Made by a program: the position numbers and the translations under genes. From Caproicibacterium lactatifermentans (GTDB lineage: Bacteria > Bacillota > Clostridia > Oscillospirales > Acutalibacteraceae), in assembly GCF_013315815.1 (NCBI RefSeq), contig NZ_CP046051.1, forward strand, positions 1,240,001 through 1,304,000: 64,000 nt of DNA, read 5' to 3'. Below the pieces are notes generated by a model that saw only the letters and a program-made list of their open reading frames with translations, did no database searches and was not told where the DNA came from. Each line of letters begins with the position of its first letter. Positions within the stretch are counted from its first letter, which is position 1. This document shows positions 8,167 through 16,121 of the stretch, piece by piece.

Positions 8167-8661
8167 ATGGACTTTACGATTGAGAAGATGGAACCGGCCG
8201 ACTGGCCTCAGGTTTCTACCATCTATTCGGCAGGCATCAAAACCGGGATCGCAACTTTCCAAAGAGACGTTCCAAGCTGGAAGGAGTGGGATCAAAGCCA
8301 TCTGAATTCCTGCCGTTTTGTTGCACGATTCAATGATGTGATTTTGGGATGGGCAGCTTTATCCCCAACCTCCAGCAGATGTGTCTATGCGGGAGTAGCC
8401 GAAGTCAGCATATACATCGATCCGGAATATAAACATCAGGGCATAGGAACTAAACTCCTGAAAAATTTAATTCAGCAGTCGGAAAAAGAAGGTTTCTGGT
8501 CTTTGCAAGCCGGAATCATCAAAGAAAATACCCACAGCCGAGAATTACATCAGAAATGCGAGTTTCGGGAGCTTGGCTTCAGAGAAAGATTAGGACAGAT
8601 GTCAAATGAAAAATGGCATGACGTCGTTTTAATGGAGCGCAGAAGCAAAGCTGTTGGCTGA
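8167..8661 (+). CDS. arsN1: ArsN1-like GNAT N-acetyltransferase (arsinothricin/phosphinothricin type)
   Basis: A 164-residue GNAT enzyme starting 14 bases after arsM. It has the phosphinothricin-acetyltransferase pattern: an N-terminal region with IYSAGIKTGIATFQRDVPSW, then AEVSIYIDPEYKHQGIGTKLL with the acetyl-CoA motif (Q/R)-x-x-G-x-G/A seen as HQGIGT, then ENTHSRELHQKCEFRELGF. Enzymes of this type acetylate the amino group of phosphinothricin or of its arsenic analogue arsinothricin. The ars context points to ArsN1. The exact substrate is inferred. Confidence 0.78.
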   Translation: MDFTIEKMEPADWPQVSTIYSAGIKTGIATFQRDVPSWKEWDQSHLNSCRFVARFNDVILGWAALSPTSSRCVYAGVAEVSIYIDPEYKHQGIGTKLLKNLIQQSEKEGFWSLQAGIIKENTHSRELHQKCEFRELGFRERLGQMSNEKWHDVVLMERRSKAVG

Positions 8662-8696
8662 ATCAATCTATTTCAAGTAGAAAGCAGTGGCATAAA

Positions 8697-8822
8697 ATGG
8701 TTCTTCTTTTCATAACTTTACTGATCATCGTCGCGGTAACTCCAAGGGAAAGCAACTCCGATTATGAGGAATATTGCCGGATGGAATGCTGGAGCAGGAG
8801 ATTTCCGAAATCGTCGAATTAG
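8697..8822 (+). CDS. Possible 41-aa membrane-anchored small protein
   Basis: ATG 8697 opens a 41-codon frame with a hydrophobic start (VLLFITLLIIVAVT) and a charged tail containing two cysteines (EEYCRMECW). There is no convincing ribosome-binding site. It sits between the arsN-like gene and its terminator. It may be a real small protein or a degraded 3' remnant; I do not recognise a family. Confidence 0.25.
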   Translation: MVLLFITLLIIVAVTPRESNSDYEEYCRMECWSRRFPKSSN

Positions 8823-8832
8823 TCAGAAGGCG

Positions 8833-8864
8833 GCTTCACGAACAAAATTCGTGAAGCTCCTTTT
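8833..8864 (+). terminator. Terminator of the marR-arsM-arsN operon
   Basis: GCTTCACGAA pairs with TTCGTGAAGC (8833-8857), followed by TCCTTTTCTT. Confidence 0.8.
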
Positions 8865-8991
8865 CTTGTCAGGCATTTACCAGTTCTAAAAATATTTATA
8901 AATTCGATTTTTCGATTTAAAGATATTGAATATTGACTTTATACTGTATATTACATATCTGATTACTTTAATTTAGAGGGGAGCAATAGCA

Positions 8992-9450
8992 ATGACATTA
9001 CAAAAAGAAGTGTTGGCCACCCAAGCCGTTGATCTATTCAGAAATGGGCTCTATTGTTCGGAAGCAATTCTTCAGGTTTTTAATAAGGAGCTTGGCCTGG
9101 GATTGAATGACACTGCCATAAAAATGGCAACCGGATTTGGCGCAGGTTTAGGTGCGTCGAAATGCTGCTGCGGCTCGCTGACAGGTGCAGTGATGGTTTT
9201 AAGCGCCGTGAAAGGCAGAACAAGTACAGAAGGCAATGTAGATGAGGTGTTTTCCTTAACTCAGGAATTGCATAATGAGTTTAAAAAAAGATATAAAGCT
9301 ACCTGCTGCCGTGTGCTGACGAGATCAGTAAAATGGGGAGAACCGGAGCATCATCAGCTCTGTGAGCAATATGTCAGAGGTGCTGTAGAAATATTAACTG
9401 ATATTTTAGAGAGGGAAAGTAAGTCAGCACCAGTAAAAAGCAATGGGTAA
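8992..9450 (+). CDS. C_GCAxxG_C_C family redox-type cysteine-rich protein
   Basis: A 152-residue protein with the family cysteine pattern: LYCSEAIL near residue 21, GFGAGLGASKCCCGSLTGA near residue 44-62, a CC pair in the TCCRVLT segment, and a late LCEQYV Cys. Related domains are thought to bind a haem or metal/Fe-S centre, but the role is unproven. GAGGGGAGC precedes the ATG and a promoter-like TTGACT lies ~50 bases upstream. It is a single-gene transcript with its own terminator inside the arsenic cassette. A role in handling thiols or metalloids is only inferred from context. Confidence 0.75.
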   Translation: MTLQKEVLATQAVDLFRNGLYCSEAILQVFNKELGLGLNDTAIKMATGFGAGLGASKCCCGSLTGAVMVLSAVKGRTSTEGNVDEVFSLTQELHNEFKKRYKATCCRVLTRSVKWGEPEHHQLCEQYVRGAVEILTDILERESKSAPVKSNG

Positions 9451-9470
9451 CTTGGAACTGAACTAAATTA

Positions 9471-9516
9471 AACCCAAGGCTGCAGAAACAGCTTGCCGCC
9501 TTGGGTTCTATTTTAT
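9471..9516 (+). terminator. Terminator after the C_GCAxxG_C_C gene
   Basis: AACCCAAGGC (9471) pairs with GCCTTGGGTT, followed by CTATTTTAT. Confidence 0.75.
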
Positions 9517-9536
9517 AAAATTTTTTCTCCGACATA

Positions 9537-9574
9537 TTGACATTCATCGATATAAGTATATAATATAGATGAAT
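9537..9574 (+). promoter_or_regulatory. arsR promoter with ArsR-type operator
   Basis: TTGACA and TATAAT are 16 nt apart. The -10 region lies inside an imperfect palindrome bounded by ATTCATC (9542-9548) and GATGAAT (9568-9574). ArsR/SmtB repressors typically bind such AT-rich dyads over the promoter, so As(III)-relieved autorepression is likely. Confidence 0.72.
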
Positions 9575-9629
9575 TTGAATGAAATCGATGCATGTCTATC
9601 TTAATGCAGAACTGGGAGGCGTACAGAAA

Positions 9630-9959
9630 ATGAGATATTCCCACGCGGAATATGCCCCGGTGTTTAAGGCGCTGTCCGACGAAACGCGGCTGAAGATCGT
9701 CGAGATGCTTTCCTGCGGCGAAATGTGCGCCTGTGACATTCTGGAATCCTTCAAGATCACGCAGCCTACCCTTTCCTACCACATGAAAATCCTGACGGAT
9801 TGCGGCCTTGTGAACGGCAGGCGCGAAGGAGCCTGGATGAGGTATACGATCAACGACAAAAAAGTTACTGCCATAAAAAATTTCTGGGACGGAATCACAT
9901 CGGAACATCGGGATTGTATCTGTAATAATGTCGAGGAGGCAGGAAAATGCGAATCATAA
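9630..9959 (+). CDS. arsR: ArsR-family arsenic-responsive repressor (first copy)
   Basis: A 109-residue winged-helix repressor. The fold is ALSDETRLKIVEML, then CGEMCACDILESF, then ITQPTLSYHMKILTDCGLV. The CGEMCACD cysteines sit where the As(III)-sensing cysteines (ELCVCDL) of classical ArsR are. The C-terminus has two further cysteines (DCIC). Start ATG 9630 follows GGGAGG; an upstream ATG in the same frame lies near the promoter and is not preferred. It overlaps the following CoA-disulfide reductase gene by 13 bases, so the two are one operon under the dyad operator at 9542-9574. Confidence 0.9.
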   Translation: MRYSHAEYAPVFKALSDETRLKIVEMLSCGEMCACDILESFKITQPTLSYHMKILTDCGLVNGRREGAWMRYTINDKKVTAIKNFWDGITSEHRDCICNNVEEAGKCES

Positions 9960-11590
9960 TCATAGGTGCAGTTGCCGCCGGAACTTCCGCAGCGGCAAAA
10001 GCAAGAAGGAACAGCGAAAGCGCCGAAATCGTCGTCTATGACAAGGACAGCTTTATTTCTTATTCCGGCTGTGGTATGCCCTATTACATCGGCGGCGAAG
10101 TCGGAAACGCAGATGAACTCACCCCACGCGATCCCGCGTTTTTCAAAAGCAAATACAATGTGGATATTTTAACCCGCCATGAAGTTCTCTCGATTGACCC
10201 CGATCGAAAGGTTCTGAAAGTCAAAAACCTTACGACCGGAGAGGTGTTTCCCGATTCGTATGACAAGCTGGTGATCGCAACCGGCGCGCAGGCGTTTGTT
10301 CCGCCGATCAAGGGCGTGGACGGACGGCACGTCTTTACCTTGCGCAATATCAACGACATGAACCGCATCAAGGCTTATATCGACGGAAACAGCCCGAAGC
10401 GTGCGGCGATCATCGGGACGGGCTTCATCGGACTGGAAGTCTGTGAAAATCTGAAAAAGCTCGGCTTGGAAGTGATTCTGCTGGAAAAGCTGCCGCAAGT
10501 AACACCGGGGCTCGACAGCGACATGGCGGTCTATGTGCAGGACTATATCGAAAAGAACGGCGTCCCTGTCCTGACAGGCGTTTCTATTACGGAGATCACG
10601 GAAAGCGGTGTCATCCTATCGGATGGCAAAGAGATTCCTGCGGATCTGGTTCTGATCTCCGCCGGGGTCCGCCCCAACACGGCATTGGCCAAAGCGGCGG
10701 AGATTGAGCTTGGCGTTTCCGGTGCGATCCGTGTGAACACAAAGATGCAAACCAGCCAGCCGGACATCTATGCCTGCGGCGACTGTATCGAGCAGTTTCA
10801 TGCGGTGACGGGGAAACCAGTTTACCGGCCGCTGGGTTCTACGGCCAACAAGACCGGCAGAATCGCAGGTGACAGCATGACGGGCGGTGATCTGGAATTC
10901 AGAGGCATCCTCGGTACCGGAATCTTCAAAATATTTGATATGACGGTAGCGCAGACCGGCCTTTCCGAACATGAGGCGCTTGCTTTGGGTTATCAAGTCC
11001 AGGTTTGCCACAACATCAAGCCCAACAGGCCGGAATACATGGGCGGCCGGGAAATGGTCATCAAGGGAATCGCCGACCGCGTGAGCGGCAGGCTCCTGGG
11101 TGCGCAGATTGTCGGATATGAGGGCGTGGACAAGAGAATCGACGTGTTTGTGACAGCGATTACCTTCAAGGCGAAGGCGGAAGACCTTTTCCATCTCGAT
11201 CTGGCCTATGCCCCGCCGTTTTCCACCACAAAGGATTCGGTGATGTACACCGGCATGATCCTGGACAACGCCATTCACAGAGGCAGATCGCTGATCACGG
11301 CGCAGGAGCTCGATACCCTGATGCAGTCTGGGAAACCCTATACGTTGATCGACGCCAGAGCTGCCGCGCAATATGAACAGGGACATATCGAAACCGCGAA
11401 AAGTGTCCCCCATGCCCAAGTAAGAGCCACGGCTGAGGCGCTGGATCGGGACGTTATCACGGTTACCTACTGCAATAAGGGCGTGACCGGAAACGCGGCG
11501 CAGAACATCCTGATCAACGACGGATTTCAAAAAGTATATAACCTCTCGGGAGGATATAAGCATTACTGCAAAATACATTCAGAGAAATAA
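9947..11590 (+). CDS. CoA-disulfide reductase fused to a rhodanese domain
   Basis: A 547-residue FAD-dependent pyridine-nucleotide disulfide oxidoreductase. The N-terminal FAD motif (GAVAAGTSAAAKARR), the redox-active single Cys in YSGCGMPYY (C42), the NAD(P)H site GTGFIGLEV and the ACGDC FAD motif are all present. A dimerisation domain follows. Residues ~450-547 form a rhodanese domain with its catalytic Cys in TYCNKGVTG (C509). Such fusions reduce CoA disulfide, persulfides or polysulfide. In an ars operon it could keep low-molecular-weight thiols reduced or supply sulfur to thiol-arsenic chemistry (inference). It overlaps arsR by 13 bases. Confidence 0.9.
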   Translation: MRIIIIGAVAAGTSAAAKARRNSESAEIVVYDKDSFISYSGCGMPYYIGGEVGNADELTPRDPAFFKSKYNVDILTRHEVLSIDPDRKVLKVKNLTTGEVFPDSYDKLVIATGAQAFVPPIKGVDGRHVFTLRNINDMNRIKAYIDGNSPKRAAIIGTGFIGLEVCENLKKLGLEVILLEKLPQVTPGLDSDMAVYVQDYIEKNGVPVLTGVSITEITESGVILSDGKEIPADLVLISAGVRPNTALAKAAEIELGVSGAIRVNTKMQTSQPDIYACGDCIEQFHAVTGKPVYRPLGSTANKTGRIAGDSMTGGDLEFRGILGTGIFKIFDMTVAQTGLSEHEALALGYQVQVCHNIKPNRPEYMGGREMVIKGIADRVSGRLLGAQIVGYEGVDKRIDVFVTAITFKAKAEDLFHLDLAYAPPFSTTKDSVMYTGMILDNAIHRGRSLITAQELDTLMQSGKPYTLIDARAAAQYEQGHIETAKSVPHAQVRATAEALDRDVITVTYCNKGVTGNAAQNILINDGFQKVYNLSGGYKHYCKIHSEK

Positions 11591-11712
11591 ATCGGTTATT
11601 TTGTTCTTGTAACAAATGGTCAACGAGAACATATAATATGCGTATATGAGCATTCAATAATATAATCGCCGGTTACAGAAACCATCGTAGGTACGCAAAG
11701 AAGGTGAAATGA

Positions 11713-12075
11713 ATGGTTGAAATTTTTAGGGCCCTGTCGGAAGAAAACAGACTCAGAATCCTATCCCTTCTTTTGGAATGTGAAATGTGCGTCTGTGAGA
11801 TCGAAGCGGTGCTAAACCTGTCGCAGTCGAACGCGTCCAGACATCTCACGGCGTTGAAACAGTGCGGCATTCTCGACAGCTTTAAAAAAGCGCAATGGAC
11901 TTATTATCGGATCAATGACCAATTTAAGCAGGAAAATGCTAAACTTTTGGGCTATCTCCAGGACGGCTTAAAAGAACTTCCGACCTATCAGGCCGATCAG
12001 GAGGCATATAAAAAGTATGATAGTCAAAATCTATGTGATTGTATCACTCCACAACAAGGGCTTAAAAAACTGTGA
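11713..12075 (+). CDS. arsR: ArsR-family arsenic-responsive repressor (second copy)
   Basis: A 120-residue winged-helix repressor distinct from the first copy. The As(III)-sensing segment is LECEMCVCEIEAVL, very close to the classical ELCVCDL site, followed by the recognition helix SQSNASRHLTALKQCG. A DCIC-like pair (CDC) occurs near the C-terminus. GAAGGTGAAATGAATG precedes the frame; the first ATG there is out of frame, so 11713 is the start. A TATAAT and an ATGC/GCAT dyad lie ~50-90 bases upstream. It is 36 bases before acr3 and probably heads the efflux operon. Confidence 0.9.
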   Translation: MVEIFRALSEENRLRILSLLLECEMCVCEIEAVLNLSQSNASRHLTALKQCGILDSFKKAQWTYYRINDQFKQENAKLLGYLQDGLKELPTYQADQEAYKKYDSQNLCDCITPQQGLKKL

Positions 12076-12111
12076 GTCCAAATATTTACGCTAATTTGGG
12101 GGCAATGATTG

Positions 12112-13188
12112 ATGAGTGATGAAAAAACACAAGGCATTGGTTTCTTTGAGAAATATCTGACGGTTTGGGTGCTTCTCTGTATGGCGGCGGGCATTCTGAT
12201 CAGTAAATTTCTGCCGGTAATTCCTGCATTTCTGGAAAAACTTCAGTACGCGCAACAGAATATTCCGATCGCGATTCTGATCTGGATCATGATTTATCCC
12301 ATGATGCTGAAGATCAATTTCCAATCCATCAAAAACGTGGGAAAGCATCCCCTCGGTATCCTCATATCGAGCGGGAGCAGTTGGGCGATCAAACCATTCC
12401 TGATGCTGGGGCTGGCGACTCTCTTTCTTAAAATCGTATTCAGCGCCTTTATCCCCGCCGCCCTGGCGCAAAATTTTGTTACAGGCGCGGTCCTGTTGGG
12501 GACGGCTCCCTGCACTGCGATGGTGTTTGTCTGGAGCAATCTCGCCAAAGGCGACCCGGCGCACACCCTTGTACAGGTTTCGGTCAATGATCTGCTGATT
12601 CTTGTTCTGTTTGTCCCACTGGTTTCTTTCCTGCTCGGCGTAAACAACGTTCAGATCCCCTGGAATACCCTTGTTTTCTCAGTCGTGCTTTTCGTCGTGG
12701 TCCCCTTGGTCGGCGGCGCTGTTACACGAGTTACAATGATCAAAAAAATGGGAGAAACGGCTTTCAATGAAAAATTCGTTTCCAAGTTTGACAATGTAAC
12801 GACGCTGGGCCTGCTGCTGACTTTAATCATCATTTTTTCATTCCAAGGCAACATTCTCTTGGAAAAACCGCTTTATGTTCTGATGATTGCCGTACCGCTG
12901 ATCCTCCAGAATCTTATCTCCTCTACGTTTACCTATTTGCTGTGCAAATGGACAAAACAGCCGCACAATATAGCGGCGCCGGCATCCCTGATTGCCGCTT
13001 CCGACTTCTTTGAACTTTCAGTCGCGGTAGCAATCTCGCTGTTCGGCCCAAACTCGCCAGTCGTGCTGGCTTGCACCGTCGGCGTCCTTACGGAAGTCCC
13101 TGTGATGCTGATGCTTGTCAGAATCATTACGAAAACCAAAGACTGGTATTACAAAGGCTGGCATTCTAAACCTGCCGTTCACAACTAA
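12112..13188 (+). CDS. acr3: ACR3-type arsenite efflux permease
   Basis: A 358-residue membrane protein with ten predicted helices. The ACR3 signature GTAPCTAMVFVWS contains the essential Cys (C134), and the second conserved helix region reads AAPASLIAASDFFELSVAVAISLFGP. It exports As(OH)3 across the cytoplasmic membrane. ATG 12112 is 9 nt after GGGGG; a TTG codon directly before it is in frame but less likely. ArsA and ArsD downstream suggest ATP-driven export through this permease, a pairing known for ACR3 in other Firmicutes. The second ArsR is the likely regulator. Confidence 0.95.
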   Translation: MSDEKTQGIGFFEKYLTVWVLLCMAAGILISKFLPVIPAFLEKLQYAQQNIPIAILIWIMIYPMMLKINFQSIKNVGKHPLGILISSGSSWAIKPFLMLGLATLFLKIVFSAFIPAALAQNFVTGAVLLGTAPCTAMVFVWSNLAKGDPAHTLVQVSVNDLLILVLFVPLVSFLLGVNNVQIPWNTLVFSVVLFVVVPLVGGAVTRVTMIKKMGETAFNEKFVSKFDNVTTLGLLLTLIIIFSFQGNILLEKPLYVLMIAVPLILQNLISSTFTYLLCKWTKQPHNIAAPASLIAASDFFELSVAVAISLFGPNSPVVLACTVGVLTEVPVMLMLVRIITKTKDWYYKGWHSKPAVHN

Positions 13189-13211
13189 TTTTATTTTAGG
13201 AGATGTTTGAT

Positions 13212-13604
13212 ATGAAAAAAATGCAAATCTTTGAACCCGCTATGTGCTGCTCAACCGGCCTTTGCGGAGTTGGGGTCGACCCCGAACTGCTCAGGGTTTC
13301 CACCGTGCTGAACACGCTCAAGAAAAACGGGATCAATGTTGAACGGTTCAATTTGTCCAACGCTCCGCAGCAGTTTGTAAACGATAAGGCAGTCAACCAC
13401 TTTATCAACACAAAGGGCGTTGATGGGCTGCCCGTCACTGTTTTGGATGGAGAAATCGTGATTGCAGGCCGGTATCCGACCAATGAAGAGTTTGCCAACC
13501 TGCTCGGCGTTCCGGAAACTCTGTTCGGCGGAAAGCCGAAGACTGTCAAGGTCACTCCGAGAAGGTCGGGCGGATGCGGTTGCTCGGGAGGAAAGTGCTG
13601 CTGA
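13212..13604 (+). CDS. arsD: ArsD arsenic metallochaperone
   Basis: A 130-residue thioredoxin-fold chaperone that passes As(III) to ArsA and raises its affinity. The three key cysteines C12, C13 and C18 are in MCCSTGLCG, exactly at the positions known from E. coli ArsD. Additional cysteine pairs lie at the C-terminus (CGCSGGKCC). ATG 13212 is 10 nt after AGGAG; an ATG at 13203 is too close to that site. It follows acr3 by 23 bases and precedes arsA by 142 bases, with a hairpin in that gap. Confidence 0.94.
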   Translation: MKKMQIFEPAMCCSTGLCGVGVDPELLRVSTVLNTLKKNGINVERFNLSNAPQQFVNDKAVNHFINTKGVDGLPVTVLDGEIVIAGRYPTNEEFANLLGVPETLFGGKPKTVKVTPRRSGGCGCSGGKCC

Positions 13605-13657
13605 TTTGGTTCATACTTTCTGCTGAGAAAGAGATTTGGCACTTCTAACAAGATGAT

Positions 13658-13724
13658 AGGAGCATATCTTCCCAAATTAATGTTGTGAATTTTTCACAAG
13701 GGACGAGAATGCTCCTTCTTTTTA
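13658..13724 (+). terminator. Hairpin between arsD and arsA (partial terminator or processing site)
   Basis: AGGAGCAT (13658-13665) pairs with ATGCTCCT (13709-13716), enclosing a GTGAA/TTCAC stem, and is followed by TCTTTTTAT. Inside an operon it could reduce arsA expression relative to acr3-arsD. Confidence 0.6.
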
Positions 13725-13746
13725 TCGAAAATTGGAGGTTATCATC

Positions 13747-15495
13747 ATGGAGAATTTTAATCCACAATCGATCAGATTGACAAAATATCTATTTTACACG
13801 GGAAAAGGTGGAGTTGGAAAAACATCGACGGCGTGTGCTACGGCCGTTACCCTTGCGGATAGCGGAAAAAAGGTCCTTTTAATCAGCACGGACCCCGCCT
13901 CAAATTTGCAGGATGTTTTTCATACCGAACTTACGAACAAGGGTGTGGTGATTCGGGGGGTGCCCAATCTGATCGTTTGCAACCTCGACCCTGTCCAGGC
14001 GGCGGCGGAATACAGAGAAAGTGTCATCGGTCCTTATCGCGGCAAGCTGCCCGATGTTGTAATCAGAAATATGGAGGAACAGCTCTCCGGTTCGTGTACG
14101 GTGGAGATTGCCGCGTTCAACGAGTTTTCAAAGTTCATCACGGACGAAACGATGCAGAAAGAATATGACCATATCCTGTTCGATACCGCCCCGACAGGGC
14201 ATACCCTCCGGATGTTGCAACTGCCGTCTGCGTGGAGTAATTTCATCAGCGAAAACACACACGGGGCTTCCTGTTTAGGTCAGCTTTCGGGATTGGAAAG
14301 TAAAAAAGCAGTTTACAAAAAAGCCGTTGAAACACTGTCCGATGGAAAGCTGACGACGCTGATTCTTGTTTCACGTCCGGAAGAAGCGCCTTTGAAAGAA
14401 GCGGAACGGGCATCCAGAGAACTGGCGGAGATCGGAATCAAAAATCAGGCACTGGTGATCAACGGTGTGCTGACTTCCTATGATGACAGCGTTTCCGAAA
14501 GCCTGTATCGGAAACAGCAGGATGCGCTTCATGACATCCCGCAAGGCTTGAAAAAACTGGCCGCATACCGGATTCCGCTCCGGGCTTATAACATCACCGG
14601 AATTGACAATGTCAGGGCTTTTCTGACCCGGGACCGGTATCAGGCCTGCAGTCAGACCCGCAGCGAAAAAATCAAGGCCAAAACGATTCCATGCCTTCAG
14701 GATGTCATCAACGACCTGTACTGCGCCGATAAAAAAGTCATCTTCACCATGGGAAAGGGCGGCGTCGGGAAAACCACCGTTGCGGCCGCAATCGCCCTGG
14801 GCCTTTCAAAAAGAGGCAGGAAGGTCCATCTGGCCACCACGGATCCGGCAGGGCATCTGGAATCCGTGATCGACGAATCCAGCGGCATCACCATGAGCCG
14901 TATCGACGAGCGCGCCGAACTGAAAAAATATCAGGACGAAGTGCTTTCCAAAGCGAGAAAGACCCTGTCCGCTGATGATGTCGCCTATATTCAGGAGGAT
15001 CTGCGTTCCCCCTGCACGCAGGAAATCGCGGTTTTCCGGGCCTTTGCCGAGATTGTGGAAAAAGCGGAAGACCGGACTGTGGTGATTGACACCGCTCCGA
15101 CAGGACATACCCTTTTGCTGCTGGATTCCACACAAAGCTACAATCAGGAGATCAAACGCTCCCAAGGCGAAATCCCCGAATCCGCAAAAAAACTTCTGCC
15201 CCGCCTCCGCGACCCTAACGAAACCGAGGTCGTCATCGTAACTTTGGCCGAGGATACACCTGTCTATGAAGCACTGCGCCTTGAGGAAGATTTAAGGCGC
15301 GCCGGCATAGAAGCGAAATGGTGGGTCATCAACTCTTCCTTTTACCGGACCGGTACAACAAACCGTGTCCTTTCCGCGAAGGTAAACAACGAAATTGAAT
15401 GGATCAACAAGGTTTCGGGCCATTCAAAAGGAAATTTTGCTGTTATTGGCTGGAAAGCAAATGAGATAAAAGGTGACGAGTTGCTGAAGCTGTAA
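13747..15495 (+). CDS. arsA: ArsA arsenite-stimulated ATPase (two fused ATPase halves)
   Basis: A 582-residue cytoplasmic ATPase that drives arsenite export with ACR3. It has two homologous halves, each with a P-loop: GKGGVGKT at residues 19-26 and again at 336-343. Each half has a DTAPTGHT signal-transduction motif. Cysteines equivalent to the metalloid site of E. coli ArsA are visible in GSCTVEIAAF and ASCLGQLSG in the first half, and SPCTQEIAVF in the second. GGAGG is 8 nt before ATG 13747; a TTG at 13732 lies on top of that site. It ends the efflux operon; an ACGCAGG/CCTGCGT dyad at ~15538-15583 may terminate it. Confidence 0.94.
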   Translation: MENFNPQSIRLTKYLFYTGKGGVGKTSTACATAVTLADSGKKVLLISTDPASNLQDVFHTELTNKGVVIRGVPNLIVCNLDPVQAAAEYRESVIGPYRGKLPDVVIRNMEEQLSGSCTVEIAAFNEFSKFITDETMQKEYDHILFDTAPTGHTLRMLQLPSAWSNFISENTHGASCLGQLSGLESKKAVYKKAVETLSDGKLTTLILVSRPEEAPLKEAERASRELAEIGIKNQALVINGVLTSYDDSVSESLYRKQQDALHDIPQGLKKLAAYRIPLRAYNITGIDNVRAFLTRDRYQACSQTRSEKIKAKTIPCLQDVINDLYCADKKVIFTMGKGGVGKTTVAAAIALGLSKRGRKVHLATTDPAGHLESVIDESSGITMSRIDERAELKKYQDEVLSKARKTLSADDVAYIQEDLRSPCTQEIAVFRAFAEIVEKAEDRTVVIDTAPTGHTLLLLDSTQSYNQEIKRSQGEIPESAKKLLPRLRDPNETEVVIVTLAEDTPVYEALRLEEDLRRAGIEAKWWVINSSFYRTGTTNRVLSAKVNNEIEWINKVSGHSKGNFAVIGWKANEIKGDELLKL

Positions 15496-15681
15496 ATACT
15501 GGTAAGCCGCTTTATAATCTTGGTAAAAAATGTTTTTACGCAGGGCCCTATTTCGACAAGAGTTGAAACAGGCTACCTGCGTTTCTATCGACATTCCCCT
15601 TCATCCCTTTTCTAAATGATCTGGTATATCTTATCACCGAAAAAAGAAGAGGAACAGTAAAAGATGAACTGGACCCTTTTA

Positions 15682-15843
15682 GCGTCCGAGGGACGCGCAG
15701 CCGCACAATTTATTGTGCATTTAAAGGGGATTGGGGGCGCTGCCACCAACAAGCAATTTCCCGGTTTTCGCGGAAGCGAAAAATTGGGGAATGGGCATCG
15801 TGGGTCCCACGATGCATTGCTTGCCGGTCATCTCCCACCCCTT
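15682..15843. other. Hairpin-rich non-coding block, candidate oriT or structured RNA of the mobile element
   Basis: Seven pairings can be seen in 162 bases. Simple stems are GCGTCC/GGACGC (15682, 15691) and GCACAAT/ATTGTGC (15703, 15712). A nested set follows: AAGGGG 15724 with CCCCTT 15838; CAAGCAAT 15750 with ATTGCTTG 15816; inside it TTCCC/GGGAA around TTTTCGC/GCGAAAA, and the 10-bp stem GCATCGTGGG/CCCACGATGC. Stacked inverted repeats in a mobile element suggest an origin of transfer or a folded transcript. Just downstream a short frame starting ATGCAAACCG ends after six codons and may be the beginning of a lost mobilisation gene (inference). An 89-codon frame across the block is not credible as a gene. 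Confidence 0.5.
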
Positions 15844-15949
15844 GTAAGTCCACACATGTGCTTATCATATGGAAAACGGCTGGTTTGTGTTGGTTGCCAA
15901 AAATCCGAAGAAATGCAAACCGAAAAAAGTTAAAAACAAAATAGTCAAA

Positions 15950-16045
15950 CCAAGGGCAAACCCATTTAACGATGAGGACGCAAAGCCATAGGGTCTAAAG
16001 TGCGTAAAAGTGCGCTATGACAGCCTGGCTGCCGGAAGTCACACT
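15950..16045 (+). ncRNA. c-di-GMP-I (GEMM-I) riboswitch aptamer
   Basis: Conserved GEMM blocks occur in order: AGGGCAAACCC, a short hairpin ending ATGAGG, ACGCAAAGCC, an ATAG/CTAT helix with a GTGCG-rich loop, and ACAGCCTGGCTGCCG. This matches the class-I cyclic di-GMP riboswitch pattern. Whether it prefers c-di-GMP or cGAMP cannot be decided from inspection. A terminator hairpin follows at once, but no normal gene stands downstream. Confidence 0.87.
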
Positions 16046-16086
16046 TGAAAGCTTGCCCTTTTACGGGCAGGCTTTCATCGTTTTTA
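16046..16086 (+). terminator. Intrinsic terminator, expression platform of the c-di-GMP riboswitch
   Basis: GAAAGC-TTGCCC pairs with GGGCAG-GCTTTC around TTTTAC, followed by ATCGTTTTTAT. Confidence 0.85.
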
Positions 16087-16121
16087 TAGCTTCTGACGGA
16101 TAATTTGAACATAGATCATTC

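Noticed and set aside
10616..11578. 320-codon open frame on the minus strand inside the CoA-disulfide reductase gene
   Set aside because: Antisense shadow of a well-supported gene; the sequence has no domain features.
15682..15843. CRISPR-like repeats
   Set aside because: The repeated elements are inverted and each is different; there are no regularly spaced direct repeats and no cas genes.
15664..15933. 89-codon frame over the hairpin block
   Set aside because: It is made largely of perfect inverted repeats, has odd composition and no ribosome site, so the hairpins are the better explanation.
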